A stretch of DNA of 64,000 nt from Enhydrobacter aerosaccus (GCA_903832005.1 CAIKZO010000074.1:34857-98856), one strand, 5' to 3'; counted from the first letter of the stretch, positions 8,668 through 18,302 are shown. Program-made: numbers and translations. Notes: a model not told the origin generated them from the sequence alone.

Positions 8668-10479
8668 TTGAAGCCGACAGACATTCAGAATCCCGACTAC
8701 TTCCATAAAGTAGTCGACTGCCAGTGGGCCTGCCCCGCACATACCCCCGTTCCCGAATACATCCGGTTGATCGCACATGGGCGTTACTCCGACGCCTACA
8801 TGATCAACTGGAAGTCGAACGTCTTCCCGGGAATCCTGGGCCGAACGTGCGACCGTCCCTGCGAGCCGGCCTGCCGCCGCAGCCGCGTCGAGGACGAGAA
8901 CCTGGTTAAGGGCAAGAAGGAGCCGGTCGCGATCTGCCGCCTCAAGCGCGTCGCCGCCGACTACAAGGACGACGACATCGGCCTCAAGATGCCGAAGGCG
9001 CCGGAGAAGAACGGCAAGCGCATTGCCTGTATCGGCGGCGGTCCCGCCTCGCTCACCGTGGCCCGCGACCTCGCGGTGATGGGCTACGAGATCGTGATCT
9101 ACGACCAGGATCCCAAGCTCGGCGGCTTCATCCGCACGCAGATCCCGCACTTCCGCCTGCCCGAGCACGTGATCGACGAAGAGGTCGGCTACATCACCGG
9201 CATCGGCAACATCGAGTTCCGCCACCAGAAGGTCGACTCGATGAAGGCGATCCTGGCCGAAGGCTATGACGCGGTGTTCGTGGGGTCCGGCGCGCCGCGC
9301 GGCCGCGACCTCGACGTGCCCGGCCGCCAGGAGGCCGCCGCCAACATCCACATCGGCCTCGACTGGCTGTCGAGCGTCTCGTTCGGCCACATCACTTCCG
9401 TCGGCAAGCGCGTGATCGTGCTGGGCGGCGGCAACACGGCGATGGACTGCTGCCGCACCGCGCGCCGCCTGGGCGGCGACAGCGTGAAGGTGATCGTCCG
9501 CTCCGGCTTCGAGGAGATGAAGGCGTCTCCCTGGGAGAAGGAAGACGCGATGGGCGAGGACATCCCCATCCTGAACATGCTCGTGCCGAAGGAAGTGAAG
9601 CACGAAGGCGGCAAGATCTCTGGCGTGCTGTTCGAGAAGGTGAAGGCCGAGTACGACGACAAGGGTCGCCGCAGCCTGAAGCCCTCGGGCGAGCCCGACG
9701 AATTCCACGAGTGCGACGACGTGCTGGTCGCGATCGGCCAGGAGAATGCCTTCCCCTGGATCGAAGCCGATGCCGGCATCGAGTTCGACAAGTGGGGCCT
9801 GCCCAAGATCGGCGAGACGACGCTGCAGAGCACGCAGAAGAAGGTCTTCTTCGGCGGCGACGCGGCGTTCGGCCCGAAGAACATCATCTGGGCCGCCGCG
9901 CACGGCCATGATGCCGCGATCTCCATCCACAAGATGCTGATCGGCGAGAACGTCGAGGAGCGTCCGGCTCCCGGCGTCAACGTCGCCAGCCAGAAGATGG
10001 GCATCCACGAGTGGAGCTACGACAACGCTCCGACCATCGACCATCGCTTCAAGGTGCCTCACCGCAAGAAGGAAGAGGCGCTGAAGGACATCATGGCCGA
10101 GGTCGAGTTGGGCTTCACTCCCGAGCTTGCGCTGAAGGAAGCCGAGCGCTGCCTGAACTGCGACGTGCAGACGGTGTTCACCGGCACGCTCTGCATCGAG
10201 TGCGACGCGTGCGTCGACATCTGCCCGATGGACTGCATCACCTTCACAGAGAACGGCGAAGAAAAGGAACTGCGCACGCACCTGATGGCGCCGGCGATGA
10301 ACCCGACGCAGGACCTGTACATCGGCGGCGACCTCAAGACCCAGCGCGTCATGGTCAAGGACGAGGACGTCTGCCTGCACTGCGGGCTGTGCGCCGAGCG
10401 CTGCCCGACCGGCGCGTGGGACATGCGCAAGTACTACATGGAAATGACCCAAGCGGAGCACGCATGCCGCAAGCAATAG
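8668..10479 (+). CDS. FAD/NAD(P)-binding Fe-S subunit of a 2-oxoacid oxidoreductase (KorC/GltD-like)
   Basis: A 603-residue protein; TTG start at 8668 with GTGGAG upstream. Residues 18-95 hold the GltD/dihydropyrimidine-dehydrogenase N-terminal Fe-S domain (CPAHTPVPEYI, CDRPCEPACRR). A dinucleotide fold follows at IGGGPAS (about 122-128) and a second at VLGGGNTAMDCCRTARRLG (about 250-270). The C-terminus is an 8Fe ferredoxin module with CIECDACVDICP (residue 509 on) and CLHCGLCAERCP (569 on). It overlaps the alpha-subunit gene by 16 bases. In Azoarcus evansii a three-subunit 2-oxoglutarate:NADP oxidoreductase has such a flavin subunit. I infer that it passes electrons between the KorAB core and NAD(P). 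Confidence 0.85.
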   Translation: MKPTDIQNPDYFHKVVDCQWACPAHTPVPEYIRLIAHGRYSDAYMINWKSNVFPGILGRTCDRPCEPACRRSRVEDENLVKGKKEPVAICRLKRVAADYKDDDIGLKMPKAPEKNGKRIACIGGGPASLTVARDLAVMGYEIVIYDQDPKLGGFIRTQIPHFRLPEHVIDEEVGYITGIGNIEFRHQKVDSMKAILAEGYDAVFVGSGAPRGRDLDVPGRQEAAANIHIGLDWLSSVSFGHITSVGKRVIVLGGGNTAMDCCRTARRLGGDSVKVIVRSGFEEMKASPWEKEDAMGEDIPILNMLVPKEVKHEGGKISGVLFEKVKAEYDDKGRRSLKPSGEPDEFHECDDVLVAIGQENAFPWIEADAGIEFDKWGLPKIGETTLQSTQKKVFFGGDAAFGPKNIIWAAAHGHDAAISIHKMLIGENVEERPAPGVNVASQKMGIHEWSYDNAPTIDHRFKVPHRKKEEALKDIMAEVELGFTPELALKEAERCLNCDVQTVFTGTLCIECDACVDICPMDCITFTENGEEKELRTHLMAPAMNPTQDLYIGGDLKTQRVMVKDEDVCLHCGLCAERCPTGAWDMRKYYMEMTQAEHACRKQ

Positions 10480-12308
10480 CTGCCGTTAACGACTTCGTCG
10501 TCAAGTTCGCGAACGTCAACGGCTCCGGATCGGCTTCAGCCAACGAGCTGTTCGCCCGCTCCATCCTGCGCATGGGCGTGCCCGTCAGCCCACGCAACAT
10601 CTTCCCCTCGAACATCCAGGGCCTGCCGACCTGGTACGAGGTCCGCGTCACCGAGAAGGGTTATCTCGGCCGCCGCGGCGGTGTCGACATGATGGTCGCG
10701 ATGAACCCGCAGACTTGGGCCGAGGACGTGAAGGAAATCTCGCCCGGCGGCTACCTGTTCTACGACTCGACCAAGCCGATGCCGCCGTCGATGTTCCGCG
10801 AGGACATCAACGTGATCGGCGTGCCGCTGACGGCGATCACCAACGCCACCTACTCCGACGCCCGCCAGCGCCAGCTGTTCAAGAACATCATCTACGTCGG
10901 CGCGCTGTCGATCCTGCTCGACATCGACAAGATGGCGATCCAGCAGCTGTTCGGCGAGCAGTTCAAGGGCAAGGAAAAGCTGATCGATTCCAACGTGAAG
11001 GCGCTGGAGCTGGGCCGCGACTGGGTGACCAAGAACATCGATGCCGGCTTGGTGAAGCTCAAGGTGCGCAAGGCCGACAACGTCGGCAACCGCATCTTCG
11101 TCGAAGGCAACAACGCGGCCGCCCTCGGCGCCGTCTACGGCGGCGCCACGGTCTGCGCGTGGTATCCGATCACGCCCTCCTCCTCGCTGGCCGAGGGCTT
11201 CCAGGCGCATTGCAAGAAGCTCCGCCACGACAAGGAAACCGGCAAGGCCAAGTACGCCATCGTCCAGGCCGAGGACGAGCTTGCCTCGATCGGCATGGTG
11301 ATCGGCGCCGGCTGGAACGGCGCGCGCGCCTTTACCTCGACATCGGGCCCGGGCATCTCGCTGATGACCGAGTTCATCGGCCTCGCCTCCTTCGCCGAAG
11401 TGCCGGCCGTAATCGTCAACGTGCAGCGCGGCGGCCCCTCGACCGGCATGCCGACCCGCACGCAGCAATCCGATCTGCTGTCCTGCGCCTACGCCTCCAA
11501 CGGCGACACCAAGCACGTGCTGCTGTTCCCGGAAGACCCGAAGGAGTGCTTCGACTTCACCGCCGAGGCGCTCGACCTCGCCGACCGATTGCAGACCCCG
11601 GTATTTGTCATGACCGATCTCGACATCGGCATGAACCACCGCCTGTGCCAGCCGTTCGAGTGGGACGAGAAGCGCGACCTCGACCGCGGCAAGGTGATGA
11701 CCGCGGAGGAACTCGAGGCCGGCAAGAACTTCGGCCGTTACCTCGACGTCGACGGCGACGGCATTCCCTTCCGCACCTATCCCGGCACGCATCCGACCAA
11801 GGGCTCGTACTTCACCCGCGGCACGACCAAGGACGAATACGCACGCTACTCCGAGGAAGGCACCGTCTACGTCCGCAACATGGAGCGGCTGCAGAAGAAG
11901 TTCGTGACGGCGGCGAAGATCGCTCCGCAGCCGCTGCGTTACTCTTCGCCCAAGCCCACCAAGTACGGCGTGATCTACTTCGGCTCGACCAGCCCGGCGA
12001 TGGCCGAGGCGCTCGACCATCTCGAGGCCGACGGCAACCACGTCAATGCGCTCCGCGTGCGGTCGTTCCCGTTCCCGCAGTCGGTCGAAGAGTTCATCCA
12101 CGAGCACGACAAGGTGTTCATCGTGGAACAGAACCGCGATGCGCAGTTGCGCACCATGATCATGAGTGAATTCACGCTCGATGCCCGCAAGCTCGTGCCC
12201 GTCCTGCACTACGACGGCACGCCGATCACCGCCCGCTTCATTGCCGGCGATGTCGCCAAGAAGCTTGCCCAGTTCAAGGTCGTCCCGTTCGAGAAGGCCG
12301 CGTCATGA
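10464..12308 (+). CDS. 2-oxoacid:acceptor oxidoreductase, alpha subunit with fused gamma domain (KorA-like)
   Basis: A 614-residue protein. Residues 10-180 are the gamma domain (GSGSASANELFARSILRMG, later GYLGRRGGVDMMVAMN). From about 212 comes the pyrimidine-binding alpha domain: GNNAAALGAVYGGATVCAWYPITPSSSLAEGF, then TSGPGISLMTEFIG and VNVQRGGPSTGMPTRTQQSDL. This matches the two-subunit 2-oxoacid:ferredoxin oxidoreductases. They decarboxylate a 2-oxoacid to its acyl-CoA, using thiamine diphosphate held with the beta subunit. The gene begins inside the end of the flavin subunit gene and overlaps the beta gene by ATGA. The substrate is likely 2-oxoglutarate, but this is inference. Confidence 0.88.
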   Translation: MPQAIAAVNDFVVKFANVNGSGSASANELFARSILRMGVPVSPRNIFPSNIQGLPTWYEVRVTEKGYLGRRGGVDMMVAMNPQTWAEDVKEISPGGYLFYDSTKPMPPSMFREDINVIGVPLTAITNATYSDARQRQLFKNIIYVGALSILLDIDKMAIQQLFGEQFKGKEKLIDSNVKALELGRDWVTKNIDAGLVKLKVRKADNVGNRIFVEGNNAAALGAVYGGATVCAWYPITPSSSLAEGFQAHCKKLRHDKETGKAKYAIVQAEDELASIGMVIGAGWNGARAFTSTSGPGISLMTEFIGLASFAEVPAVIVNVQRGGPSTGMPTRTQQSDLLSCAYASNGDTKHVLLFPEDPKECFDFTAEALDLADRLQTPVFVMTDLDIGMNHRLCQPFEWDEKRDLDRGKVMTAEELEAGKNFGRYLDVDGDGIPFRTYPGTHPTKGSYFTRGTTKDEYARYSEEGTVYVRNMERLQKKFVTAAKIAPQPLRYSSPKPTKYGVIYFGSTSPAMAEALDHLEADGNHVNALRVRSFPFPQSVEEFIHEHDKVFIVEQNRDAQLRTMIMSEFTLDARKLVPVLHYDGTPITARFIAGDVAKKLAQFKVVPFEKAAS

Positions 12309-13360
12309 CCTACATCGCCAAGCCCAAGCTGCATCATCCCTCGCTGGTCAAGAACAAGGCCGGCTACACCCGCCGCGACTACGAGGGCGCGGTCTCGACC
12401 TTGTGCGCCGGCTGCGGCCACGACTCGATCAGCGCCGCGATCATCCAGGCCTGCTACGAACTCGACGTGCTGCCGCACCAGGTGGCCAAGCTCTCCGGCA
12501 TCGGCTGCTCGTCCAAGACGCCGACCTATTTCGTGGGCGCATCGCACGGCTTCAACACGGTGCACGGCCGCATGCCGTCGGTGATGACCGGCGCCAACCT
12601 CGCCAACAAGGACCTGATGTACATGGGCGTGTCGGGCGACGGCGACAGCGCCTCGATCGGCCTCGGCCAGTTCGCGCACGTCATGCGGCGCGGCGTTAAC
12701 ATGACCTACATCGTCATGAACAACGGCGTGTACGGCCTGACCAAGGGCCAGTTCTCGGCCACCGCCGACAAGGGCTCGATCAGCAAGAAGGGCGCGGCCA
12801 ACTCCGACGAGGCGATCGACATGGTCTCGCTCGCCATCCTGATGGGCGCCACCTTCGTCGGCCGTTCCTTCTCGGGCGACAAGCACCAGCTCGTGCCGCT
12901 GATCAAGGCGGCGATGGCGCACAAGGGCGCCGCCTTCCTCGACGTCGTGAGCCCCTGCGTCGCCTTCAACAACCACGCCGGCTCGACCAAGAGCTACGAT
13001 TACGTACGCGAGCACAACGAGTCGCTGAACCGCATCGACTTCATCGAGGGCCGCGAGGAGATCACCACCCAGTACGATCCCGGCACGACGACGGTGGTGC
13101 GCCAGCACGACGGCTCGATCCTGCGGCTGAACAAGCTCGGCGAGGAATACGATCCGTCCGACAAGATCGCCGCCATGAAGCGCGTCCAGGAAGGCCTGCA
13201 GGCGGGCGAAGTGGTGACCGGTCTGCTCTACGTCGATCCGACGCCGAAGGACCTGCACCACCACATGAACACCGTCGACGTGCCGCTGAACCGGCTGAAC
13301 ACGTCCGACCTCTGCCCCGGCAGCGCCGCCCTCGATCGCATCAACGCGAGCCTGCGCTAG
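12305..13360 (+). CDS. 2-oxoacid:ferredoxin oxidoreductase, beta subunit (KorB-like)
   Basis: A 351-residue protein that starts in an ATGA overlap with the alpha gene. It has the early cysteine motif CAGCGHDSISAAI (residues 37-49) and GIGCSSKTPTYF for the Fe-S cluster. The thiamine-diphosphate site is GVSGDGDSASIGLGQFAHVMRR followed by IVMNNGVYGLTKGQ (about 108-140). The beta subunit binds thiamine diphosphate and one 4Fe-4S cluster. The three overlapping genes form one translational unit. No further electron-transfer genes follow. Confidence 0.9.
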   Translation: MTYIAKPKLHHPSLVKNKAGYTRRDYEGAVSTLCAGCGHDSISAAIIQACYELDVLPHQVAKLSGIGCSSKTPTYFVGASHGFNTVHGRMPSVMTGANLANKDLMYMGVSGDGDSASIGLGQFAHVMRRGVNMTYIVMNNGVYGLTKGQFSATADKGSISKKGAANSDEAIDMVSLAILMGATFVGRSFSGDKHQLVPLIKAAMAHKGAAFLDVVSPCVAFNNHAGSTKSYDYVREHNESLNRIDFIEGREEITTQYDPGTTTVVRQHDGSILRLNKLGEEYDPSDKIAAMKRVQEGLQAGEVVTGLLYVDPTPKDLHHHMNTVDVPLNRLNTSDLCPGSAALDRINASLR

Positions 13361-13380
13361 CTCCTATCCGTGGACGACCG

Positions 13381-13677
13381 TTGATCCGCCTGCTGTTCGG
13401 ATTTCTGGGAGGCCTCGCCGGCGCGCTGATCGGCGGCGCCGTGCTCACCATGCTCACGGCGCAGGCTCTCCTGCACATCGCGCCCGGTGCGGCTGGCGGC
13501 TGGTCTACGATGGCCGGCGCCGAGATGGGCGGCATGCTGGGCCTGCTGCTGGGCTTCCTCGCCGGCGTCTGGCTGGTCTTGCGCGACGAAGGCCGCTGGG
13601 CCGGCAGCGCGCTGACCTGGCTCTGGGTCGGCGCGCTCCTGTTGATCGGCTGCCTGGGCTTCGTCGCCTTCTCTTAA
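13381..13677 (+). CDS. Small membrane protein of unknown function
   Basis: A 98-residue protein beginning with TTG at 13381, 20 bases after the beta-subunit stop. It is almost wholly hydrophobic, with three likely membrane segments (about 2-26, 40-62, 72-96). The segments are rich in Gly and Ala (GFLGGLAGALIGGAVL, GGMLGLLLGFLAGVWLVL). I recognise no family. It may be the last gene of the oxidoreductase operon. Its TAA stop overlaps the end of the converging ABC gene by four bases, which leaves no room for a terminator between them. Confidence 0.6.
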   Translation: MIRLLFGFLGGLAGALIGGAVLTMLTAQALLHIAPGAAGGWSTMAGAEMGGMLGLLLGFLAGVWLVLRDEGRWAGSALTWLWVGALLLIGCLGFVAFS

Positions 13678-15392
13678 GCTGAAGTCTCCACGAGACGCCC
13701 CACCTCGCCCTGTTGGCGCTTCAGCTCGATGTTGCGGTCGTGCCATTGCTTCAGCGCGGGCGAGTGGCCGATCGAGATCACGGCCGTCTTGGGCAGGCGC
13801 GCCTTCAGTTCCTGGTAGATCGCGGCCTCGTTGGCCACGTCGAGCGAGGCCGTCGCCTCGTCCATGAACAGCCAGTCCGGCTTGAAGATCAACGCGCGCG
13901 CGATCGCCAGCCGCTGCTGCTCGCCGCCCGACAGGATGTTGCTCCAGTGCGCCGTCTCGTCGAGCCGGCCCTTCAGGCTGCCGAGCCGAGCCGTCTCGAG
14001 CGCCGCCACGATCTCGGCATCGCTCGCAGTCGACTGCTCGTCGGGATACTTCACCGCGTCGCGCAAGGTGCCGATCGGGATGTAGGGCTTCTGCGGCAGG
14101 AACAGCACGCGCGCGCCGGCCGGGATGTGCACCGTGCCCTGGCCGAACGGCCAGATGCCCGCCAGCGCACGGAACAGCGTGCTCTTGCCCGAGCCGCTCT
14201 CGCCCGAGATCAGGGTCGAGGTGCCGGGCTTCAGCGACAGTTCGGTGTTCTGCAGCAGCGGCTGGCCGGTCGGCAGCGCCAGGGTCATGCCCTCGGCCGC
14301 GACGTCGGCACGACCGGACTCCGGCTCGACGGCGATCGCGGTCGGCGGCTTCTCGTCCACAGCGGCCTGCAGGCCTTTCAAGCGATCCATGACCGCGCGC
14401 AGGTCGGCCAGCGAGGTGTAGTTGTCGACGAAGAAGGACAGCGCGCCCTGCACCTGACCGAAGGCCGAGGCCGTCTGCATGACGACTCCCAGGGTGAAGG
14501 CGCCGGCGAAATAGCGCGGCGCGGTCACGACCAGCGGAAAGATGATCGCGAGCTGGCCGTAGCCTGCCTGGTAGAACGACAGCTGGATCTGCGTGAACAG
14601 CACACTCCAGCCATTGGAGAAGACGTCGGCGAAGCGGTCGGACAATGCTTTCTGTTCATCCCGCTCGCCGCGGTAGAGGGCGATGCCCTCGGCATTCTCA
14701 CGCACGCGGACCAGGGAGAAGCGGAAATTCGCCTCATAGCGCTGGCGCATGAAGTTGAGCGGGATCAGGCGACGGCCGACGAAGTGGGCCAGCAGCGAGC
14801 CAACGATCGCGTAGAGCAGCGCCGCCACCGCCATGTAGCCCGGAATGGTGATGTCGAGGCCGATGAAGGCGAGCGACAGCGGACCCGACAGCTGCCACAG
14901 GATGAAGATGAACGAAAACAGCGACGCGACCGAACTCAGGAAGCCCAGCAGGAGCTGCATCGTGTATTGACCGAGGTAATTCAGGTCCTCGGCGATGCGC
15001 TGGTCGACGTTGTCGACGGTGCGCTGCAGTTCGATGCGGTAGTAGCCGCGGCCTGCGAGCCAGTGGGTGACATAGTGATGCGTCAGCCACCGCCTCCAGC
15101 GCAGCCGCAGATAGGGGCTGACGATCCCTCGTGCCACCGCATTCACGATGTAGAGCGCCGCCAACCATGAGAAAGTAAGCACTTCCGCCCAGAAGACCGG
15201 CTCGTTCTTGTTCTGGAGCGCATCGTAGAAACGCCGGTTCCACTCGTTGAACAGCACTTCGATCCCGACGCCCGTGAACGTGAGTGCGATCGCGCCGATC
15301 AGCAGCGGGATGGCCCAGCGCCAGTCCTCGGAACGGAAATACGGGACAACCAGGCGCCACCAGTCGCCGAGGAACGAGCCAACTCTTTTCAT
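13674..15392 (-). CDS. SbmA/YddA-like ABC transporter (membrane and ATPase domains fused)
   Basis: A 572-residue half-transporter. The N-terminal 300 residues have six membrane segments with the ABC_membrane_2 pattern (NEWNRRFYDALQNKNEPVFW, LRLRWRRWLTHHYVTHWLAGRGYYRI, VDNVDQRIAEDLN). These are hallmarks of the SbmA/BacA/YddA/ABCD group. The ATPase half has Walker A SGESGSGKST, signature LSGGEQQRLAIARAL and Walker B WLFMDEATASLD. I start it at the ATG at 15392, which has AAGGAC upstream. SbmA/BacA proteins import peptides or affect very-long-chain lipids. The substrate here is not clear. Confidence 0.88.
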   Translation of the reverse strand: MKRVGSFLGDWWRLVVPYFRSEDWRWAIPLLIGAIALTFTGVGIEVLFNEWNRRFYDALQNKNEPVFWAEVLTFSWLAALYIVNAVARGIVSPYLRLRWRRWLTHHYVTHWLAGRGYYRIELQRTVDNVDQRIAEDLNYLGQYTMQLLLGFLSSVASLFSFIFILWQLSGPLSLAFIGLDITIPGYMAVAALLYAIVGSLLAHFVGRRLIPLNFMRQRYEANFRFSLVRVRENAEGIALYRGERDEQKALSDRFADVFSNGWSVLFTQIQLSFYQAGYGQLAIIFPLVVTAPRYFAGAFTLGVVMQTASAFGQVQGALSFFVDNYTSLADLRAVMDRLKGLQAAVDEKPPTAIAVEPESGRADVAAEGMTLALPTGQPLLQNTELSLKPGTSTLISGESGSGKSTLFRALAGIWPFGQGTVHIPAGARVLFLPQKPYIPIGTLRDAVKYPDEQSTASDAEIVAALETARLGSLKGRLDETAHWSNILSGGEQQRLAIARALIFKPDWLFMDEATASLDVANEAAIYQELKARLPKTAVISIGHSPALKQWHDRNIELKRQQGEVGRLVETSA

Positions 15393-15426
15393 TACGGAAG
15401 TCCTTTTTCGGGCCGAAAGCCACGCC

Positions 15427-16725
15427 CTACATCTGGCCGGGGAGCCAGAGCGCGATGATCGGGAAGGCAATCAGGATAATCAATCTCAGGATGTCGGTCG
15501 CGATGAAAGGCAATACACCCTTGAAAATCGACGAAAACGTGACGTCCTGCACCACACTCTTGATCACGAAAACATTCATCCCGACCGGCGGGTGAATTAG
15601 CCCCAGTTCCACGGTCATGACGATGATGACCCCGAACCAGATCGGGTCGAAGCCGAGCTGGGTCACCACCGGAAAGATGATCGGCACCGTGAGGATGATC
15701 ATCGCCATGGCGTCCATCAGGCAGCCCAGCACGAGGTACATGACCATGATCAGCGCCAGCACGCCGTAGGAGCCGATGCCGAGCCCGGTCAGGAACGTCG
15801 TCACCGTCTGCGGCACCTGGGTGATGGTGAGGAAATAGCCGAACAGCAGCGCGCCGATCAGCACGGTGAACACCGCGGCCGCCGTGCGCGTGGCCTGCAA
15901 CAAGGAGGCGCGGATCTCCGCCCGGCCCAGCCGTCCGCGCAGCACGCCCAGCAGGAACGCCCCACCCGCGCCGACGCCGCCCGCTTCGGTCGGTGTGAAG
16001 ACGCCGCCATAAAGACCGCCGATCACAAACACGAAGAGCAGCAGCGGCGCCCACACGTCATTCAGCCCCGCCCGCCGCTCCGCCCAGCTCGACTTGGGCG
16101 CGGTCGGCAGGAAGTCGGGCTTCACCCGCGTGATCACGGCGATGGTCAGCATGTACATCACGATGGCCAACAGGCCCGGCACGATGCCCGCCATGAAGAG
16201 CTTGCCGATGTCCTGCTGCGTAATCAGCCCGTAGACCGCGAGCACGGTCGACGGCGGCAGCATGGCGCCCAGCGTGCCACCCGCCGCGATCACGCCGGTG
16301 GCGAAGCTCTTGGGGTAGCCGTAGCGCCGCATCTCGGGATAGGCGACGCTCGAGAAGGTGGCGGCGGTAGCGACCGACGAACCCGAGATTGCCGCGAACC
16401 CGCCGCACGACAGGATCGTCGCCAGGCCCAGCCCGCCGCGCCGGTGACCGATAAAGGTATTGGCCGCGCGGAACAGCTCGCGGCTCACGCCCGAGGTCGA
16501 GACGAAGGCACCCATCAGCAGGAACATCGGGATGACGCCGAACTGATAGTCGGTGACCGTGCGCATCGAGGTCTGACCGATCAGCTTCAACGCCGGCCCG
16601 CTGCCGCTGAGATAGGCGTAGCCGCCCACCCCCACCAGTCCCATCGCCATGCCCACCGGCACGCGCAGCAGCATCAGCGCGAACAGCACGACAAAGCCCA
16701 GCAGGGCGACGGTATCGCCGCTCAT
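15427..16725 (-). CDS. TRAP transporter large permease (DctM type)
   Basis: A 432-residue protein with about 12 hydrophobic segments. Typical DctM motifs are present: RVPVGMAMGLVGVGG near residue 20, SGVSRELFRAANTFIGHRRGGLGLATILSCGGFAAISGSSVATAATF, and GGTLGAMLPPSTVLAVYG. The C-terminus has LIHPPVGMNVFVIKSV. It is the sodium-driven channel subunit that moves an organic acid released by the binding protein. The start overlaps the end of the small permease gene by four bases. Confidence 0.92.
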   Translation of the reverse strand: MSGDTVALLGFVVLFALMLLRVPVGMAMGLVGVGGYAYLSGSGPALKLIGQTSMRTVTDYQFGVIPMFLLMGAFVSTSGVSRELFRAANTFIGHRRGGLGLATILSCGGFAAISGSSVATAATFSSVAYPEMRRYGYPKSFATGVIAAGGTLGAMLPPSTVLAVYGLITQQDIGKLFMAGIVPGLLAIVMYMLTIAVITRVKPDFLPTAPKSSWAERRAGLNDVWAPLLLFVFVIGGLYGGVFTPTEAGGVGAGGAFLLGVLRGRLGRAEIRASLLQATRTAAAVFTVLIGALLFGYFLTITQVPQTVTTFLTGLGIGSYGVLALIMVMYLVLGCLMDAMAMIILTVPIIFPVVTQLGFDPIWFGVIIVMTVELGLIHPPVGMNVFVIKSVVQDVTFSSIFKGVLPFIATDILRLIILIAFPIIALWLPGQM

Positions 16726-17243
16726 CTTCCTCTTATCTCCGAATCAGGCAGCTTTTCGTCGTGGATGTCTTCCGGATGGAAGATCAGGCGATAGGAGCGG
16801 ATCGCGATCAGCACCACCGCCGACACGTCGCCGATCCACGCGACCGCGAAGAACGGCCAGGTCGGCAGGCCGAGATCGTAGGTCAGCACGTGGTCATGGT
16901 AGGTCGCCGTCACCTTGTCGAACAGCGTGTAGGTCTGCACCGACACGACGAACAGCAGCACCAGGGTCGCGAACACGTCGATCACGCGCTTCCACTTCGG
17001 GCTGGCCTGCGCCCACACCAGATCGACCGTGATGTGGCCACCGCGATAGGACGTAGCCGCGATCCCCCAGAAGATCAGGATGCCCAGCAGCATGCGGCCG
17101 AAGTCGTAGCTGTCGGGGATCTGCACGCTGAAAAACCGGCGCAGCGCCACCGAGATAAAGATGTCCGCCGCCACCAGCCCCACGAACAAGGCGGCAATCG
17201 CCTCGATCGTGTCGATGATGCGGTCCATGACGCTACGCTGCAC
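16722..17243 (-). CDS. TRAP transporter small permease (DctQ type)
   Basis: A 173-residue protein with four membrane segments and the DctQ pattern RRFFSVQIPDSYDFGRMLLGILIFWGIAATSYRGGHITVDLV. I start it at the GTG at 17243 because CGGAGG lies five bases before it; an ATG at 17228 is possible. The small permease stabilises the large one and helps dock the binding protein. It lies between the binding-protein gene (30-base gap) and the large permease gene (4-base overlap). Confidence 0.88.
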   Translation of the reverse strand: MQRSVMDRIIDTIEAIAALFVGLVAADIFISVALRRFFSVQIPDSYDFGRMLLGILIFWGIAATSYRGGHITVDLVWAQASPKWKRVIDVFATLVLLFVVSVQTYTLFDKVTATYHDHVLTYDLGLPTWPFFAVAWIGDVSAVVLIAIRSYRLIFHPEDIHDEKLPDSEIRGR

Positions 17244-17273
17244 GCGCGCCTCCGCTCCTGGCGCGCGTCAGGC

Positions 17274-18302
17274 TCAGAATCCCGCGCCCGCCTTGGCGAC
17301 GTCGGCCTGGAATTCCTTGTAAAGCGCGTCGGGATCGCCGCCGGCCTTGGTGACGGCGTCGGCCCACTGCTTGTGCAGCGGCACGGTAGCGGTCTTCCAA
17401 GCCTTCACCTGGTCGGGCGTCAGCGCATAGGTCTCGTGACCCGACACCGCCTTCATCTTGTCGCGGCCGGCGGACTCGAAGGCCGTCCAGGGCGCAGAGA
17501 TCTTGACCGCCCACTCGCCGGTGCAGTGGTCGTCGATCACCTTTTTCTGGGCAGGCGACATGGCGTCGTACTTGGCCTTGTTCATCGAGTAGGTGAACAC
17601 GGTCGTGTAGAGCGGCACGTCCATCGAGTATTTGGTCACCTTGTCGAGGCCGAACAGGAACATCGAGCCCCACGGGAAGAAGATGCCGTCGGCCACGCCA
17701 CGTTCCAGCACGTCGCGCGACTCGGGCGCCGAGGCCTGCACGTTGGTGCCGCCCAGCATCGTCACCATCTGGGCGATCGTGCTCTGCGCGGGGCGGATCT
17801 TCATGCCCTTGATGTCCTCAGGCGCCACCACCTTCTTGCGGCCGTGATAGGCGCCGGGATCGTGGATGAAGGCGAAGCAGAAATGCGTGTCCTTCATCTC
17901 TTGCGCCGCATGCTTGCGGTACCAGGCGTCGAGGGCCGCCGTGCCCTTGTCGCCGTTGGCGAAGGTGAAAGGGATCTGGCCGATCGCGATCACCGGGAAA
18001 CGGCCGGGCTGGTAACCCGGGTTGACGTAGGTCACGTCGGCGATGCCGTCGCGCGCCATGTCGTAGTGGTCGAACGCCTTGCCGAGCTGCTCGGAGGGGA
18101 AGATCGCCGTCTTGATCGTGCCGCCCGACTCCTTGGTGATGTCGTCGGCCCAGGCCTTGGTCGCCGGCACCAGCGGATGGGCGGGCGGCAGCCAGATCGA
18201 GATCTTGAGGTCGACCGTCTTGTCCTGGGCCACCGCCGGAGCGGTCACGGCCAGCCCCAGAACCAGCGCCCCCGAAATCAGCGCCGAAGCGAGCTTTTTC
18301 AT
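17274..18302 (-). CDS. TRAP transporter substrate-binding protein (DctP type)
   Basis: A 342-residue protein with a Sec signal peptide (MKKLASALISGALVLGLAVTAPAVAQ). The mature part opens with KTVDLKISIWLPPAHPLVPATKAWADDITKESGG, the DctP first strand and helix. The Arg that anchors the carboxylate ligand in most DctP proteins should be in KGMKIRPAQSTIAQMVTMLGG (residue 158 region), and that Arg is present. It is the first gene of a complete three-gene TRAP operon. Divergent from the RsmB-like gene, with 83 bases between the starts. Confidence 0.9.
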   Translation of the reverse strand: MKKLASALISGALVLGLAVTAPAVAQDKTVDLKISIWLPPAHPLVPATKAWADDITKESGGTIKTAIFPSEQLGKAFDHYDMARDGIADVTYVNPGYQPGRFPVIAIGQIPFTFANGDKGTAALDAWYRKHAAQEMKDTHFCFAFIHDPGAYHGRKKVVAPEDIKGMKIRPAQSTIAQMVTMLGGTNVQASAPESRDVLERGVADGIFFPWGSMFLFGLDKVTKYSMDVPLYTTVFTYSMNKAKYDAMSPAQKKVIDDHCTGEWAVKISAPWTAFESAGRDKMKAVSGHETYALTPDQVKAWKTATVPLHKQWADAVTKAGGDPDALYKEFQADVAKAGAGF

